Of a DNA stretch of 41,076 bases, positions 1-8,066 are shown piece by piece (positions within the stretch are counted from its first letter, which is position 1; the number at the start of each line of letters is the position of its first letter). The stretch comes from an uncultured Clostridia bacterium (lineage in GTDB: Bacteria; Bacillota; Clostridia; TANB77; CAG-508): NCBI GenBank assembly GCA_934130355.1, contig CAKOXV010000013.1, positions 1 through 41,076 of the forward strand, read 5' to 3'. The translations under genes and the position numbers were made by a program. The notes under the pieces were generated by a model that made no database searches, was not told the DNA's origin, and was given only the letters and a program-made list of their open reading frames with translations.

Positions 1-873
1 TCTATCTTAGCTGGTGTATGTGTATTTGTTACTACAAATCCTGTTGTTGCAGTTCCTGTTATTGCTACTTCATATCCATCTGGTACTGGATTTTCTTCTA
101 TTGTATACACAATATTTGTTCCATCTTTCTTTTGATCTAAGTCTGTGAATGTTCCTTTCCATTCATTATCTTCATTTAATGTTAATGTCTTTCCTGTATC
201 TTCGCCACCTGCAAACAATTTTATTGTTACACTATCTGTTCTTTTTCCGTCTTGGTCATCTGCATCATACCATGTTTTCTCAACTGGAATTTCTATCTTA
301 GCTGGTGTATGTGTATTTGTTACTACAAATCCTGTTGTTGCAGTTCCTGTTATTGCTACTTCATATCCTTCTGGTACTGTACTTTCTTTTATTGTATACA
401 CAATATCTGTTCCAGCCTTCTTTTGGTCTAAGTCTGTGAATGTTCCTTTCCATTCATTATCTTCATTTAGTGTTAATGTTTTTCCTGTTTCTCCGCCATC
501 TGCTAATAATTCTATTGTTACACTATCTGTTCTTTTTCCGTCTTGGTCATCTGCATCATACCATGTTTTCTCAACTGGAATTTCTATCTTAGCTGGTGTA
601 TGTGTATTTGTTACTACAAATCCTGTTGTTGCAGTTCCTGTTATTGCTACTTCATATCCTTCTGGTACTGTACTTTCTTTTATTGTATACACAATATCTG
701 TTCCAGCCTTCTTTTGGTCTAAGTCTGTGAATGTTCCTTTCCATTCATTATCTTCATTTAGTGTTAATGTTTTTCCTGTTTCTCCGCCATCTGCTAATAA
801 TTCTATTGTTACACTACCTGGTCTTATTCCATCTTGGTTTTCTGCATCATCCCATGTTTTTTCAACTGGGATT
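1..873 (-). repeat. 291-bp tandem Cna_B repeats
   Basis: The motif TCTATCTTAGCTGGT recurs at 1, 292, 583 and 874, exactly 291 bp (97 codons) apart. The units at 292-582 and 583-873 are almost identical at DNA level. The unit entering at 1 is close to them, and the one starting at 874 is more diverged. Such near-identity suggests recent duplication or gene conversion, and the copy number may vary between strains. More units may lie to the left of the window. Confidence 0.92.
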
Positions 874-2468
874 TCTATCTTAGCTGGTTCATGTGAGTTT
901 ATAATCACAAATCCTTCTACTATCTCACCAGCAATCTCTGGTGTATAACCTTCAACAGCATCCTCTTGCACACTATAATTAATTTCTTGTTTATCTGAAA
1001 ATTTTGGAAGATTTTCAAATACATGTGACCAATTTTCATCTTTAGATATCTCAACTGTATCTACAACAACATCGTTTTCTAATAATTTTACAGTTATTTT
1101 ATCTGGTCTTATTCCATCTTGATTGTCTGCATCATTCCATTCTTTTGTTACTAATATATCTATTGCAACTGGATCTTCTGTTTCATTTGTTTCTTCTCCT
1201 CCAACTGTTGCAACATTTCTAACTTTATTTTCTTTTAATAAATCTAAATCATTTACTATTACTATAAATGTCTTTGAAATTGATTCTCCTGCTGGAACTT
1301 TAACATCTTCCCAAGTTACAATATCATTATTTTCTGAAATCTTTGCACCATCTGCAGAATCATGTTTTAGTATAGTTCCGATTGGAACAATATCACTTAT
1401 TGTTGTATTTCCATCTATCTCGCCTGTATTAGTTACTGTAATTGTATATTTTATTTCATCTCCAAGCTTAGCAATTTCTACTTTTTGTCCATCTCTTATT
1501 ATTTCACTTGCTTTTTGGCTTGTTATAATTGCTGTATCTTCTTCATTGCTTTCTTCACCATTAGCTACAGCTACATTTCTTATTGTTCCTGTTGTTGGAA
1601 CTTCTGCAATTTCTCCATTTTCAGTTTCAATTAACATCTTTGCATTTACTGTAACAGTAAATTTAACAGAAACTTGTTCTCCAGCTTTTACATCAACTAT
1701 CCATTTTACTCCTAGAATTTTTTCGCCATTTTCTTCTTTTATTACTTTACCATCATTTTCTATTGAACTAAATGTTGTATTTTCTGGAATTTTATCTGTC
1801 ACTTCTATTTTTTCAACATCTTTATTTCCAGTATTTTTTACTGTTATTGTGTATGTGATTTTTTGTCCAGCATAAACCACATTTTTACCAGCTTCTGTTG
1901 TAGCTACTTTTTCTACCACAATTTCTGGTAAAGTTGGTACTAATTTTGTTGCCGTTGAAGCAACCGCAACACTTGTTGGTGTCCACCAATCCCAATATGC
2001 TCTTGAAACTAGTTTTTCTCTTTCTTCAACTCTTTCAATTGTTGTTTCTCCAACATTATTTACTCCAGTATCTGTTGTTACTCCTGCGTTTTCTCCAGCA
2101 TTACCTGCATTGTTTGTATTTCCTGCATTATTTGCATTATTTGTATTTCCTGCATTGTTTGTATTTCCTGCATTGTTTGCAGTATTTCCATTATTTGTGT
2201 TTGCATTTGCATTATTATTTGCAGTTGTTGTATTATCATTTTCTGTTGGAACAACAACATTTCCATTGTCTGGTTGAGTTGGTTCTGTGTTACCATTATC
2301 TGGTACTATTTCAGTCCCACCATTGTTTCCATCATTTGGGCCTGTTGTTTGATTTCCATCAGTAGCTTCTGATGTTCCTCTTGTATATAAGAACACTCCT
2401 ACTGATACTCCAGCAGCAAACAATAATACTATTACTGTAATAAGTGCAATAATACTTTTTTTGCTCAT
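1..2468 (-). CDS. Large Cna_B/DUF11 repeat surface protein, C-terminus beyond the window
   Basis: No stop codon is reached before the left edge; 822 codons are visible. The start is an ATG just after an AGGGGGG ribosome site. Residues about 4-30 form a hydrophobic signal or anchor segment. Residues about 40-130 are a low-complexity linker rich in Asn, Gly and Thr, with runs of NNAGNT. Two DUF11-type domains follow (about 175-430, with 'ITYTITVKNTG' and 'IKYTITVTNTGE'). From about residue 436 come Cna_B domains opening with 'VTKEWNDADNQDG' or 'VEKTWYDADDQDGKR'. Cna_B and DUF11 domains are typical of cell-wall-anchored adhesins and pilins of Gram-positive bacteria. A sortase gene ends 26 nt upstream in the same operon, so this protein is a likely substrate, but the C-terminal sorting signal would lie outside the window. 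The ligand is unknown. Confidence 0.9.
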   Translation of the reverse strand, partial: MSKKSIIALITVIVLLFAAGVSVGVFLYTRGTSEATDGNQTTGPNDGNNGGTEIVPDNGNTEPTQPDNGNVVVPTENDNTTTANNNANANTNNGNTANNAGNTNNAGNTNNANNAGNTNNAGNAGENAGVTTDTGVNNVGETTIERVEEREKLVSRAYWDWWTPTSVAVASTATKLVPTLPEIVVEKVATTEAGKNVVYAGQKITYTITVKNTGNKDVEKIEVTDKIPENTTFSSIENDGKVIKEENGEKILGVKWIVDVKAGEQVSVKFTVTVNAKMLIETENGEIAEVPTTGTIRNVAVANGEESNEEDTAIITSQKASEIIRDGQKVEIAKLGDEIKYTITVTNTGEIDGNTTISDIVPIGTILKHDSADGAKISENNDIVTWEDVKVPAGESISKTFIVIVNDLDLLKENKVRNVATVGGEETNETEDPVAIDILVTKEWNDADNQDGIRPDKITVKLLENDVVVDTVEISKDENWSHVFENLPKFSDKQEINYSVQEDAVEGYTPEIAGEIVEGFVIINSHEPAKIEIPVEKTWDDAENQDGIRPGSVTIELLADGGETGKTLTLNEDNEWKGTFTDLDQKKAGTDIVYTIKESTVPEGYEVAITGTATTGFVVTNTHTPAKIEIPVEKTWYDADDQDGKRTDSVTIELLADGGETGKTLTLNEDNEWKGTFTDLDQKKAGTDIVYTIKESTVPEGYEVAITGTATTGFVVTNTHTPAKIEIPVEKTWYDADDQDGKRTDSVTIKLFAGGEDTGKTLTLNEDNEWKGTFTDLDQKKDGTNIVYTIEENPVPDGYEVAITGTATTGFVVTNTHTPAKI
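2075..2300 (-). repeat. Asn/Gly/Thr low-complexity linker coding repeat
   Basis: The DNA consists of short reiterations that encode NNAGNT-like units between the N-terminal anchor and the first DUF11 domain of the Cna_B protein. It probably forms a flexible wall-spanning stalk. It could expand or shrink by slippage. Confidence 0.75.
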
Positions 2469-2494
2469 TTCTTTATTCCCCCCTAAAATATACT

Positions 2495-3115
2495 CTATAT
2501 TTCCTTTGCTTTTAATATAAGTCTTTGTTTGTTTCCATTTGTACATGTAATTAATGTAACTTCTCTTATGAGTTCATCTTTTGGTAATAATATACTTACA
2601 TCATTTGGGTCTGTTACAAAGATGTCATAAATTGAATATTGAATTGTTTGGCCATATAAATCAGTCAATTCTACAATATCTCCTATTTGCAATTTTTTTG
2701 TTTTACCAAACATTGTCCCATCTTTATTATTATGACCTGCTATTGATAAGTTCCCATAATCATTTACATTTTCTCCCCAATATTTTATTATAGATAGTTT
2801 CATTGGTTTCTTAGCACTTTCTGGGTCAATGTCCCCAATTTCTATAATAGGATACTCTATATTTATTTTAGGAATTTTTATGATTCCTAATACTTTATAT
2901 CCTTTATAATATAACTGATTTTGGCTTTCAGATTTTTCTTCATTTTGAGAAAAATCTATGTTACTAAAAGCTTCAACTACTTCTTGGCTTTCTTTTTCAT
3001 TTATTTGATTACTACCATATTTATAAATTATCATGCCAATCACAACTATCGCTACTATTAATAACATATAAAAAATTGTTTTGTATATTTTTAATTTTAT
3101 ATTATTTTGTTTCAT
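2495..3115 (-). CDS. Sortase family transpeptidase
   Basis: A 206-residue membrane-anchored sortase, which would cleave LPxTG-like signals and attach proteins to the wall or to pilins. An N-terminal transmembrane segment (about residues 9-30) is followed by the sortase barrel. Catalytic residues are visible: His128 in 'AGHNNKDGTMF', Cys191 in 'TLITCTNG' and Arg198 in 'NKQRLILKA'. Length is normal for the family. I cannot assign the class securely; the TLxTC...R spacing fits class D-like housekeeping or pilin enzymes. Its ATG overlaps the last 14 nt of the upstream gene, implying translational coupling, and the Cna_B protein gene follows 26 nt after its stop. The local candidate substrates are the upstream 346-residue protein, the Cna_B protein, and the LPKAG protein at 29211-32873. 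Confidence 0.92.
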   Translation of the reverse strand: MKQNNIKLKIYKTIFYMLLIVAIVVIGMIIYKYGSNQINEKESQEVVEAFSNIDFSQNEEKSESQNQLYYKGYKVLGIIKIPKINIEYPIIEIGDIDPESAKKPMKLSIIKYWGENVNDYGNLSIAGHNNKDGTMFGKTKKLQIGDIVELTDLYGQTIQYSIYDIFVTDPNDVSILLPKDELIREVTLITCTNGNKQRLILKAKEI

Positions 3116-4142
3116 CTTTTTTATTTAGCTTCTTCATTCTAATAAATACTACTACTAACGCAATTAGTACTACTGCTAATACAATAATTAATACAATACT
3201 ATCATATGTTATTGGTAGCTTTGTTGTTTCTTGAGTTACAATTTGTTCTTTTTTTACATTTGGCTCATAATCATAATATTCTTGTAAAAATTGAGCATCT
3301 GTAGTTGTTATTCCATCTTTATCTACTTTTTTTAACAAAACTATGTATTTATCTCCAACTCCATTGCTTTGTTCTGTTGACTCTGGTTGTTTCACTGTTA
3401 AATCAGTAACCTCTTGCCAATCTGCTTCATTAATCAATTTGCTATATTGGCTATAAAATCTTTCTGCAAGTTGTACTTTTTCATACATATTTGCCTTATC
3501 ATAATCTTGATTCATTTCTTCTGCCAAATCCATTAACTTTGCATATTCTACTGAATCTAGTGTTTTTACTCTTTGATAGTAATATTTTGAATCTTTATTA
3601 TCTGTAATCTTTAAGTAGCCAGCTTTTGCAGTTTCTTTTACTCCATCTATATCTTCTTCTCTAACTGGTTTTGTTGAATCTGTAATGTCTTTTGATGTTG
3701 CTACTTCTACTTGTATTCTTTTTGTTGTTTTTTCTACTAAATCTAAGTTTTCTTTGGTTAATACGTCTTTTAAATCTAATTGAAGTCCATCTAGAATTAA
3801 TTTTTCGTTTTCATCTTTTGCCCACATATAAATTGTTCCTGATTTTAAGTTTTCATAAGTTTTAGCATTTAAATTTAATAATGCTGTTTGATTTTCTAAC
3901 CCATCTGGGATTGAATTAATGTAAGATAAATCCATTTGTTGTAGATTTTCTTTTTCTATGCTTGTAAAAGCATACTTAAATTTTTTATCTGTGTAGTCTT
4001 TGATATAAATGATATATTCATTTTCTTGTGAATTCACTACAGAGATATTTTCATTTGTTGCTAGAACCACCATTGGTGTTACCGCTATAAATAATATAAT
4101 AGCAAGGACACTCAATAGTTTGATGCTTATTTTTTTCATCAT
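3102..4142 (-). CDS. Secreted C-terminally anchored protein of the sortase operon, unknown function
   Basis: The start chosen is the ATG five bases after GGGGAGG; an ATG immediately downstream is equally possible. The upstream in-frame extension lacks a ribosome site. The 346-residue product has a signal peptide (about residues 1-28, cleavage near 'VVLA-TNEN'), a hydrophilic alpha/beta-looking body and a C-terminal hydrophobic helix followed by 'RMKKLNKKDETK'. Directly before that helix is 'TKLPITYDS', which has the layout of a sorting signal (LPxT, hydrophobic span, basic tail) but Tyr where Gly or Ala is usual. I do not recognise the body. It is the first gene of the operon with the sortase and the Cna_B protein, so a minor pilin, tip or accessory role is possible. 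A strong promoter precedes it at 4183-4211. Confidence 0.8.
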   Translation of the reverse strand: MMKKISIKLLSVLAIILFIAVTPMVVLATNENISVVNSQENEYIIYIKDYTDKKFKYAFTSIEKENLQQMDLSYINSIPDGLENQTALLNLNAKTYENLKSGTIYMWAKDENEKLILDGLQLDLKDVLTKENLDLVEKTTKRIQVEVATSKDITDSTKPVREEDIDGVKETAKAGYLKITDNKDSKYYYQRVKTLDSVEYAKLMDLAEEMNQDYDKANMYEKVQLAERFYSQYSKLINEADWQEVTDLTVKQPESTEQSNGVGDKYIVLLKKVDKDGITTTDAQFLQEYYDYEPNVKKEQIVTQETTKLPITYDSIVLIIVLAVVLIALVVVFIRMKKLNKKDETK

Positions 4143-4182
4143 ATGATCCTCCCCTTTAAAAATATTATATTTTTGCGTTACC

Positions 4183-4211
4183 ATTATATAATATTTCCTA
4201 TTATTTGTAAA
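4183..4211 (-). promoter_or_regulatory. Sigma-A-type promoter of the sortase/surface operon
   Basis: On the minus strand TTTACA (4211-4206) and TATAAT (4188-4183) are separated by exactly 17 nt, about 40 bases before the GGGGAGG ribosome site of the first operon gene. Confidence 0.8.
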
Positions 4212-4324
4212 CAGTTTTTCTTGATTTTTTCCAATTTTTATGCTATTCACTAGAACAATAGTGGGCTGCTTAAATTTTTCTATATTTTAAATTATAGAGT
4301 CCAGAGGACTTTCCTAGTATATAA

Positions 4325-4358
4325 AAAATCCTCGATATAAGATTTATTTATATCGAGG
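4325..4358 (-). terminator. Intrinsic terminator after glgP
   Basis: Eleven paired bases (CCTCGATATAA at 4330-4340 with TTATATCGAGG at 4348-4358) form a hairpin, followed on the minus strand by a T-run. It lies eight bases beyond the glgP stop and separates glgP from the surface operon. Confidence 0.9.
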
Positions 4359-4365
4359 TTTTCTA

Positions 4366-6933
4366 TTATTTTTCTAACCATTTTATTAAATCAAGATTTG
4401 CACTTTCAAGTATCATTTCATGTTCTGGCATAACTCTAAAGCTATATCCATAATTTCCTCCTGAATTTAAATCAATTTGTGCTACATAATAGTATTTTTT
4501 ATTTTCTTGATCTGCTTTTTCTAATTTCATATTAATTATTTTTACATCTTGAACAGTTCCATCTTCTAAAAACTTTCCATAATATACTTCTGTTCTAATA
4601 TGTTTAGGATCAATGTTCGGAAGTGTTACTGCACATCTTACTTCTATTTTTTCTCCTGCATCAACAGTAATATTATCAGCATTGTTTTCAACTTGTTCTA
4701 TTTGTATATCATTCCAACTAGCATACATATTTTGTTTCCAAGTATTAAATTCTGCTACATTATTTAAATCATTATAATATTTTTTATTTAAATTGCATAA
4801 TGGTATATATAATTGATTTGTATAATCTACAAGCATTCTAGCAGTGCTATATTTTCCACCTGTTGATATTATTGAATTTTTCATATATTCCATCCATTCA
4901 CTTGAAATTCCGTTTTTATCTTTATTATAATATGTTGGAATTATCTTGTGCTCTAATGTATAGTACATGCTGTCACTATCTGCTCTATCTTGTTCTTCAT
5001 AAGATACATATTCTGCATTTGTTCCAATTGTCCATCCGTTTTTTTGGTTATATCCTTCTGCCCACCATCCATCAAGTACACTGAAGTTTACTACTCCATT
5101 TACAGATGCTTTTTGTCCACTTGTTCCTGAAGCTTCCATTGGTCTTCTTGGATTATTTAGCCATACATCTACACCACTTACTAAGTATCTTGATATTTCT
5201 ATATTGTAATTTTCTAATATAAATATCTTTCCTTTAAATTGTGGTTTCATTGATATTTCATGTATATATTTTATTAAATCTTGTCCTTCTTTATCTGCTG
5301 GATGTGCTTTTCCTGCAAATATTAATTGAACAGGTCTATCTGCGTCATTTAAGATTTGTGTTATTCTCTCTAAATCTTTGAATATTAATGTTGCTCTTTT
5401 ATATGTAGCAAATCTTCTTGCAAATCCTATTGTTAGTGCATCAGGATTAAGTTTTGAAGTCATTTCAACTATTTCATCATAACTTACTCCTTCACGTCTT
5501 AATCTATTTGTTACATTTTCTTTTACTAGTTCTAGTAATTTAACTTTCCTGTCTGTATGTACTTTCCATAATTTTTCGTCTGGGATTGTTTTTATTTTTT
5601 CCCATATATAATCTTCATGTATATTATCTTGCCAATATGGAATTAAATATTTGTTATATAAATCTTTTAATTTTGGTGCTAACCATGTACATGTGTGTAT
5701 ACCATTTGTTACATAAGTAATTGGTGATTCACTTGGTGCTATATGTGGCCATACATCCGCAAATAGTTGTCTTGATACTTCTCCATGTAATTTACTTACA
5801 CCATTTTTCTTTCCTGCTATTTTTAATGCAAATATTCCCATATTAAATCCAGGTTCTAGTTGTTCAGTTGGTTTCATTCCTAGTTTCAAAAATTCTTCTC
5901 TTGTAAGTCCTAATCTTGGCCAAAAGTCTTTAAAATATTTTTCTACTAAACTTATTGGAAATATATCATTTCCTGCAGGTACAGGTGTATGTGTTGTAAA
6001 TACTGTTTTTGATGAAGTTATGTCTCTTGCAACTTCAAAAGATACCTGTTTTTCTTTTATTATATCTTTTATTAGTTCTAAGTTTAAAAATGCTGAATGT
6101 CCTTCATTCATATGATATACAGTTGGTTTTATTCCTAATGCTTTTAATGTGTGTACACCAGCCATTCCAAGAATAATTTCTTGTCTTATTCTCATTTCTT
6201 GGTCTCCACCATATAATTTTGCTGTTGTATCTCTGTCTTCTGGATTATTTAAATCTATATCTGAGTCTAACAAATATAATTTTACTCTTCCTACATTTAT
6301 TTGCCATACTTTTAAATATATTCTTCTTTTAGGGAATTTTATGAATACTGTTAAATCATTGCCATCTGCGTCTTTTACAGGATTTATAGGTAAATCAAAT
6401 ATATCTAGATCTCTATATTCTGGATATTGCATTCCATATCTATTTATTTTTTGATTAAAATATCCATTTTTATATAATAATCCTATTGCTACTAATGGAA
6501 TTCCTAAATCACTTGCTGATTTTAAATGGTCTCCTGATAATATTCCTAACCCTCCTGAATATATTCCTATTGTCTGATCTAATCCATATTCTGCTGAAAA
6601 ATATGCTATTACATCCTCTTTATTTTCTGGGTAATTTTGAGTAAACCAACTATTTTTACTATTCATATATCCATCAAAATCATCAACAACTTTGTCATAT
6701 TCTTTAACAAATTGTAAATCTTTTGATGCTTCTTCTATTTTTTCTTGATCAACTAATTTTAAGAATTTTACAGGATTTTTGTTGCATTTTTCCCATAAAT
6801 CCATATCAATCATTTTAAAAAGTCTTAAAAATTCTGTATTCCAAGACCACCACAAGTTATTTGCTATTTCTGATAGTCTTCCTATTCTCTTTGGTAATTG
6901 TGGATTTACTGTAATCCTATTAAAAATATACAT
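4366..6933 (-). CDS. glgP: Alpha-glucan (glycogen) phosphorylase, GT35
   Basis: An 855-residue enzyme that releases glucose-1-phosphate from glycogen or maltodextrin, using pyridoxal phosphate. The N-terminus ('RIGRLSEIANNLWWSWN') is the DUF3417-like segment of the AgpA/archaeal-type phosphorylases rather than the classical GlgP type. Recognisable blocks include 'YFSAEYGLDQTIGIYSGGLG', 'YHMNEGHSAF' and 'VFTTHTPVPAGND'. The PLP segment 'GTSGQKASVNG' places the cofactor lysine at about residue 608. A good AGGAGG site precedes the ATG. It has its own promoter and terminator, next to the debranching enzyme operon. The two enzymes would together degrade glycogen to glucose-1-phosphate. No glycogen synthesis genes are in the window. 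Confidence 0.95.
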   Translation of the reverse strand: MYIFNRITVNPQLPKRIGRLSEIANNLWWSWNTEFLRLFKMIDMDLWEKCNKNPVKFLKLVDQEKIEEASKDLQFVKEYDKVVDDFDGYMNSKNSWFTQNYPENKEDVIAYFSAEYGLDQTIGIYSGGLGILSGDHLKSASDLGIPLVAIGLLYKNGYFNQKINRYGMQYPEYRDLDIFDLPINPVKDADGNDLTVFIKFPKRRIYLKVWQINVGRVKLYLLDSDIDLNNPEDRDTTAKLYGGDQEMRIRQEIILGMAGVHTLKALGIKPTVYHMNEGHSAFLNLELIKDIIKEKQVSFEVARDITSSKTVFTTHTPVPAGNDIFPISLVEKYFKDFWPRLGLTREEFLKLGMKPTEQLEPGFNMGIFALKIAGKKNGVSKLHGEVSRQLFADVWPHIAPSESPITYVTNGIHTCTWLAPKLKDLYNKYLIPYWQDNIHEDYIWEKIKTIPDEKLWKVHTDRKVKLLELVKENVTNRLRREGVSYDEIVEMTSKLNPDALTIGFARRFATYKRATLIFKDLERITQILNDADRPVQLIFAGKAHPADKEGQDLIKYIHEISMKPQFKGKIFILENYNIEISRYLVSGVDVWLNNPRRPMEASGTSGQKASVNGVVNFSVLDGWWAEGYNQKNGWTIGTNAEYVSYEEQDRADSDSMYYTLEHKIIPTYYNKDKNGISSEWMEYMKNSIISTGGKYSTARMLVDYTNQLYIPLCNLNKKYYNDLNNVAEFNTWKQNMYASWNDIQIEQVENNADNITVDAGEKIEVRCAVTLPNIDPKHIRTEVYYGKFLEDGTVQDVKIINMKLEKADQENKKYYYVAQIDLNSGGNYGYSFRVMPEHEMILESANLDLIKWLEK

Positions 6934-6994
6934 ATTTTTTCCTCCTAAGTTTATCTTAATTCTTTGTTTTTTTCTTCTTTTGGCAATCAGAATT

Positions 6995-7023
6995 ATTATC
7001 TACTAATTTTTTATTTTTGTCAA
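6995..7023 (-). promoter_or_regulatory. Promoter of glgP
   Basis: Consensus TTGACA (7023-7018), a 17-nt spacer and GATAAT (7000-6995) lie on the minus strand between the holA stop and glgP. glgP can therefore be transcribed separately from the murB-holA operon. Confidence 0.85.
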
Positions 7024-7038
7024 TATTTTTTATTCTTT

Positions 7039-8055
7039 TTATGAACAGTATGCACATAATATTGCTTCTAGTCCTACATTTATATCTATTAGACCTATTT
7101 TGTATTTGTAGTCTAAGTCTTGTAATTCTTGAATAATTTTTCTCAACTCAGTTGTTTTAAAACCTTTTGCTTGTGTTTTATATTTGTTAACTAAAAACAT
7201 TTGATTAGCTTTCAGGTTTAAACTTGTTGCTACATCCATATTATTTGAAATTGCTATTTTTACAAAATATAATTTTTTAAAGTGATTATATAATGTTATT
7301 AAAATTTTTTGTATTGGTTCTTTTGCTGCAATTAAGTTGTATAAAACTTGCATTGCTTCATTTACTTTTTTTTGACCAAGTTGATCTGTTAAGTCAAAAA
7401 TTATACTTTCTATTTTTTTTATGCACAACTTGTCAATATCTTGTTTTTCAATTTTTCCATTTTCTCCCGCATATTCAATTAATTTTCTTGTTTCATTTAT
7501 TAAGTCTTGCATATTTGTCCCACAACATTCTATTAAATATTGAATAGTGTTTTCATCTATATTTACTTTATAACTATTGCAAATATTTTTTATTCTTTTT
7601 ACTATTTGAAATGGTTTTTGTTCTTCAAAATTATATATTTGTCCTATTTTATCTATTGTATTATATAAAGAATTTTTTTCTACTTCATTTTCAACGAATA
7701 TTAAAACAGTAGTATCATTGATAATGTTTATATTATCTTTTAAGTAATCATTTATTTTTTCTTTTGTTTCTTTACTTACTCCACCGCTTCTTCCTTTTGC
7801 TTCTCTTTTAAAAATCCCTGTGTTTCTCACAATAATCAACTTTTTTTCAAATCCAAAAGCCGGTGTTTCAATGTCTGAAATCAATTCTTGAACATTATTT
7901 TCATCTATTAATATATAATTAATTCCTTTTATTAATTCTCCAAAATTTTTTTTGATTTTTTTTAACTGCTGTTCTAATAAAAAGGTTTCTTCTCCATATA
8001 ATAAATAAATTCCTTTATAATCTACTTGTTTTTCTAAATCCTCTATCTTAAACAT
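7039..8055 (-). CDS. holA: DNA polymerase III delta subunit
   Basis: A 338-residue HolA homologue, the clamp-loader subunit that opens the beta clamp. The opening 'IYLLYGEETFLLEQQLKKI' is the family's N-terminal motif, corresponding to the AAA+ like domain without a canonical P-loop. The middle contains the helical lid region ('YLIECCGTNMQDLINETRKLIEYAG'), and the C-terminal collar domain ends 'VGLEAILCAYCS'. Length is normal. It is the last gene of the murB - yvcK-like - debranching enzyme - holA run, 11 nt after the debranching enzyme. Linkage to cell-wall and glycogen genes probably reflects shared housekeeping expression only. Confidence 0.93.
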   Translation of the reverse strand: MFKIEDLEKQVDYKGIYLLYGEETFLLEQQLKKIKKNFGELIKGINYILIDENNVQELISDIETPAFGFEKKLIIVRNTGIFKREAKGRSGGVSKETKEKINDYLKDNINIINDTTVLIFVENEVEKNSLYNTIDKIGQIYNFEEQKPFQIVKRIKNICNSYKVNIDENTIQYLIECCGTNMQDLINETRKLIEYAGENGKIEKQDIDKLCIKKIESIIFDLTDQLGQKKVNEAMQVLYNLIAAKEPIQKILITLYNHFKKLYFVKIAISNNMDVATSLNLKANQMFLVNKYKTQAKGFKTTELRKIIQELQDLDYKYKIGLIDINVGLEAILCAYCS

Positions 8056-8066
8056 TTTAACCCTTT

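Noticed and set aside
145..948. Long open frame on the plus strand within the Cna_B repeats
   Set aside because: It is a mirror of the minus-strand repeat coding region; the same peptide units recur with the 291-bp period, there is no ribosome site, and the minus frame encodes recognised domains.
1..1143. Regular repeats considered as a CRISPR array
   Set aside because: Units are 291 bp, near-identical throughout, without short repeats and unique spacers, and in frame with Cna_B coding.
1123..1875. Plus-strand open frame opposite the DUF11 domains
   Set aside because: The low-GC opposite strand is open by chance; composition is Ser/Phe/Thr-rich and no motif is visible.
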